Assembly (NCBI RefSeq): GCF_014534655.1
Contig: NZ_JACVVD010000012.1
Span: 113,315-177,314, forward strand
Length of the DNA stretch: 64,000 bases
Direction: 5' to 3'
Source: Paenibacillus sedimenti
GTDB taxonomy: Bacteria > Bacillota > Bacilli > Paenibacillales > NBRC-103111
Made by a program: the position numbers and the translations under genes. Shown here in pieces: positions 61,522-64,000 of this stretch (position 1 is the first letter of the stretch; each line of letters starts with the position of its first letter). The notes under the pieces are model-generated. The model saw nothing but the letters and a program-made list of their open reading frames with translations. It was not told where the DNA came from and ran no database searches.

Positions 61522-62507
61522 ATGAGGAATTTAGTAAAAAGGGTATTATCCGGATATGGAGCGTTGTTGTGGTCATTTCTATACGGAGCGTTAGGGCTAT
61601 TCTGGCTCATGGGTGGAGCGGGTTTTCCCTACGGAAAAGGGGATCCGTACGGTGTCGATATTTCTATGTTTGCTAACGTTCGATCGGAGGAGGGCGCTCT
61701 AATTATTGCTATCGCAGGTTTGATCGGAGTTATTACTTCGCTAATCCTAATCGGACCTTGGAGATGGAGCCGCATTCCCCGAATAATTCCCCTTCTGTTT
61801 GCATGGAGTTTTGCCATTGTACTTTTATGCGTGGTTTGCGACTATAGGGTACTTGCGCTTATCGCTTATGCGCTGCTCTTAAAATTCGAGTTTTTTGATT
61901 GGCCGGCGATCAACCAATTTATTTGTCTCACGTGAGGCATTCTTTGGGGAAGCGCAGCCATCTCCTACATGAAAAAAGGGCAGGAAGTATGCGACAAATG
62001 CGGACACACGAAGAGGATTTCGAAATGGTTGAAGCCTGCAGCAAAATGGGGAAAATGGGCAACGTATATGGCGGTATGTCTGCCGCTTATCTACTCTTTG
62101 ACTCGATGGGCATGGGCGTTTGGTATTCCTTTAGGCGTTAGCAAACAGTTTCTGATCGATGGGGAACGAGACACTCCAGGGATTTGGTTATTCGGAGCGG
62201 CGCTAAGGACAGTGGGGGCAATGGGTGCCGTCCTGACTTTAGGTCTGATCAGCAGATGGGGAGAGATATTCCCGCGCCGGTTCCCATTCATTCACGGTAA
62301 GCGGGTTCCTCCCGCTTTGGCGATTATACCCGCAACGTTCATATCCGTTGTTATCGTTATAACGGGTTTGATGTATAACCGCCTTTGGATAAAAGGAGCG
62401 TTTCCGGGGGGGGGGGGGGGAAAATAGCTACCTATGCTCCTGAGCTTACCTGGCCCATCTGGGGATTAGCGCTTGGAGCAGCATGTCAGGAGTGTGGTAG
62501 GGCATAA
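61522..62507 (+). pseudogene. Multi-pass membrane protein with in-frame stop and poly-G tract
   Basis: ATG 61522 has GGGAGG 7 nt before it. The frame gives 137 residues with four membrane segments, ends at TGA (61933-61935), and goes on open in the same frame (ILWGSAAISYMKKGQEVCDK) to 62427 with three more segments. A run of 15 G (62406-62420) near the end puts the last block, ATYAPELTWPIWGLALGAA to 62507, out of frame; 13 or 16 G would restore it. The family is an uncharacterised membrane protein; CDKCGH may bind metal. Confidence 0.65.
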
Positions 62508-62531
62508 AGTCGAAGGGGTGTCGATGAATTG

Positions 62532-62562
62532 GTGCACTACTAACGGAAAACAATAGTGAGGA
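62532..62562 (+). repeat. E-type left end, last copy
   Basis: TGCACTACTAACGGAAAACA and ATAGTGAGG. Confidence 0.6.
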
Positions 62563-62652
62563 TAACGCTCTACAGATGGCTCCCGTCTTCAGTGGACCAA
62601 TGCAAGATTGAAAAAGTTCCCAAATTTTTCACAGTTGAAACGTACTTGACTA

Positions 62653-62705
62653 TTGCACAAGGGATATCGAAACTCTAAAATTAGACTAAAAGGTTAGTCT
62701 AATTT
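62653..62705 (+). promoter_or_regulatory. Promoter with perfect operator
   Basis: TTGCAC (62653-62658) and TAAAAT (62676-62681) with 17 bp between. AAATTAGACTAA (62678-62689), AAGG, TTAGTCTAATTT (62694-62705) is a perfect inverted repeat with 12-bp arms over the -10 box and start site, typical of TetR-type repression. Confidence 0.85.
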
Positions 62706-62721
62706 AGGGGAGGCTGATGGT

Positions 62722-64000
62722 ATGAAGAAAGTAGGTATTGTAGGAGCGGGTCTAGGTGGCTTAGTAACAGCGGCTTTATTAGCTAAAAGAGGAAACCGGG
62801 TCGTTGTTATGGAACGTTCGCCGATTCTGGGAGGCCGAAGCCATGTCGTTTCAAAGAATGGTTTTACAATGAGTTATGGCGCCCATGCGGTTCTGGCTCC
62901 CAAACAGGAACCCCTGCGTTCCATTGTTCGCGAACTTGAACTGCCGATGAAGTATAGGAAGGCGAGCTTGTCCAAATTCAAACTCTTTATGGAAGGCAAA
63001 GTCATCTCCAGTCCGCTTGGCTTCGGTGCGCTTACCTCTCCCGCGATTTCGGGTTTTTTCAATCATATGTTATGTTTGAAACAATTTTACCAGATGGTGA
63101 AGCAAGCTCCGGCTTTTCCGCAAACTATGTCCGTAGGCCAATGGATACGGGAAAATGTCAGCAACCCCGAAATCGCCAAAGTTCTTTCCGCTTATGCAGC
63201 GTTATCGGTTTACGACGGCGCACTCGACTTGTACTCTATGAACCGTTTCGTTGAATTAACCGCCCGGGAGTATGAAAAAAACGAGCCTCTAAGCTATATG
63301 GGGTATGACGTCCTTTTGGGGGAATTGCAAAAAGCGATTACAAAACATGGGGGCAGCATTCTTTGCGGGAAACAAGTCTCGGATCTTATCGTTGAAGCTG
63401 ACCAGGTGAAAGGCGTCGTATGTGCGGGAGAAAAGTATGAATTCGATGAAGTAGTGCTGAACGTTCCGCCGAAAGAATTAGGTAAGCTTCTAAGCAATCC
63501 ATCCCTTGCAGAAGAGTTCGGGGGGGATGTAAATCAAACGGCTCATTATGTGTTCGTCTATGATCTCATGCTTTCCAAGAGGCTCCGCGGCGATATCGGT
63601 AATTTGTTGGATCTGGATGGAGGCTTCTACATAAATGATTACGGATTAAACAATCCTTCTTCCGTACCCGCCGGCGGACAGTTGATCAATGGCTTGAAAT
63701 TTTTGACCGAACAGGAACAGCTAGACGACAGCCATGCGAAGGGTTCTCAAACCGCATTTGAAACTTTGCTCCATAAAGTATACCCGGGATGGGAAAAGTA
63801 CGTGGTAAACAAACGGATTATAAACAGAGCTATGGTGAATGGAATCGCCAGGAGAACGAACGCAAAACTGTTGCCGCTGCAAAGCCGATCCGTACGGGGA
63901 TTATACCTAGTTGGAGATTCTACAGAAGGGTCGGGGGCGCTTGGTATGCCCTGCTATGACAGCGCGAAGAAGGTAGCGGATCTGTTATCCTCAACGAGGT
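62722..64000 (+). CDS. FAD-dependent phytoene-desaturase-like oxidoreductase (cut by window end)
   Basis: At least 426 residues, open to the window end. ATG 62722 follows GGGGAGG. The N-terminal dinucleotide-binding motif is KVGIVGAGLGGLVTAALLAK, followed by GGRSHVVSKNGFTMSYGAHA; near the end comes the FAD-binding block GLYLVGDSTEGSGALGMPCY. This is the amine-oxidase/carotenoid-desaturase type (CrtI/CrtN-like, or a retinol saturase-like protein). Carotenoid genes are not visible nearby, so the substrate is open. The perfect operator upstream indicates induction by a ligand. Confidence 0.85.
   Translation, partial: MKKVGIVGAGLGGLVTAALLAKRGNRVVVMERSPILGGRSHVVSKNGFTMSYGAHAVLAPKQEPLRSIVRELELPMKYRKASLSKFKLFMEGKVISSPLGFGALTSPAISGFFNHMLCLKQFYQMVKQAPAFPQTMSVGQWIRENVSNPEIAKVLSAYAALSVYDGALDLYSMNRFVELTAREYEKNEPLSYMGYDVLLGELQKAITKHGGSILCGKQVSDLIVEADQVKGVVCAGEKYEFDEVVLNVPPKELGKLLSNPSLAEEFGGDVNQTAHYVFVYDLMLSKRLRGDIGNLLDLDGGFYINDYGLNNPSSVPAGGQLINGLKFLTEQEQLDDSHAKGSQTAFETLLHKVYPGWEKYVVNKRIINRAMVNGIARRTNAKLLPLQSRSVRGLYLVGDSTEGSGALGMPCYDSAKKVADLLSSTR

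Noticed and set aside
13862..62562. CRISPR or insertion sequences as explanation of the E-type copies
   Set aside because: Spacing is irregular and gene-sized, inner stems differ between copies, and no transposase is encoded in the window.
13862..62562. Firm call of integron attC sites
   Set aside because: Border sequences fit the core pattern only loosely and there is no integrase or dense, same-direction array. I leave it as an analogy to be tested.
1..64000. tRNA, rRNA or known small RNA genes
   Set aside because: I saw no cloverleaf with a TTCRA arm and CCA-compatible end and no rRNA core sequence; a covariance search would be needed to exclude small RNAs.

Overview
The window looks like chromosome of a low-to-mid GC Gram-positive of the Paenibacillus type (Bacillota). 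I infer this from the strong AGGAGG-like ribosome binding sites, TTGACA/TATAAT promoters, abundant TetR/MarR/AraC/MocR regulators, many strong terminator hairpins and the protein families themselves; no rRNA, tRNA, transposase, integrase or CRISPR array is visible.

Left part (1-13.6 kb) is tidy. A promoter with two operator palindromes drives an efflux-like membrane protein, its TetR regulator and a GC-rich sugar kinase (246-2994). After a repeat-rich gap comes a Tad/Flp-type pilus or secretion operon (3751-10234: CpaB-, TadZ-, TadA-, TadB- and TadC-like proteins, two tiny paralogous membrane proteins of 49 and 48 aa, and two pilin-like proteins). It is bracketed by inverted copies of a palindromic repeat. 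An M24 peptidase (10539-11732), then clpP with two upstream genes on the minus strand (12085-13570), follow.

From about 13.8 kb the character changes. Single genes or short operons on both strands are separated by copies of an intergenic element: a left end like GTTGAACTAACGGG, a GC-rich hairpin usually ending in T residues, and a right end like AACGGGCAGTTTAGTTGAA. More than 20 full or partial copies lie between 13.8 and 62.6 kb and none was seen to the left. A second short motif, GGTGAACCGTATCACAAG, recurs six times. In two cases the left end supplies the stop codon of the gene before it, so that gene plus element looks like a cassette. Intact genes here include a glutamine amidotransferase-like protein with a beta-lactamase-like protein, an EamA exporter with its AraC regulator, a transglutaminase-like protein, a UPF0158 protein, a TetR/oxidoreductase cluster, a nucleotidyltransferase behind an attenuator, two MarR regulons with visible operators, an ECF42-type sigma factor with its DGPF partner, nitroreductase/MocR, MFS, MBL/TetR and LysR/reductase pairs, an APH-type kinase and an RDD protein.

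The same region holds an unusual number of broken genes: a lipoprotein split by a 13-bp tandem duplication, an SMI1/KNR4 gene with an in-frame TAA, HIT, GNAT, kanamycin nucleotidyltransferase-like, LysR, TrxB, YtxJ, SLH, alpha/beta hydrolase, quinone reductase, flavin oxidoreductase and AHSA1 remnants, a frameshifted UvrA-like ATPase, a two-component pair with a truncated regulator and frameshifted kinase, and a membrane protein with an in-frame stop and a 15-G tract. The window ends inside an FAD-dependent, phytoene-desaturase-like oxidoreductase preceded by a perfect 12-bp-arm operator.

Coordinates of genes are firm; hand-placed regulatory and repeat coordinates may be off by a base or two.
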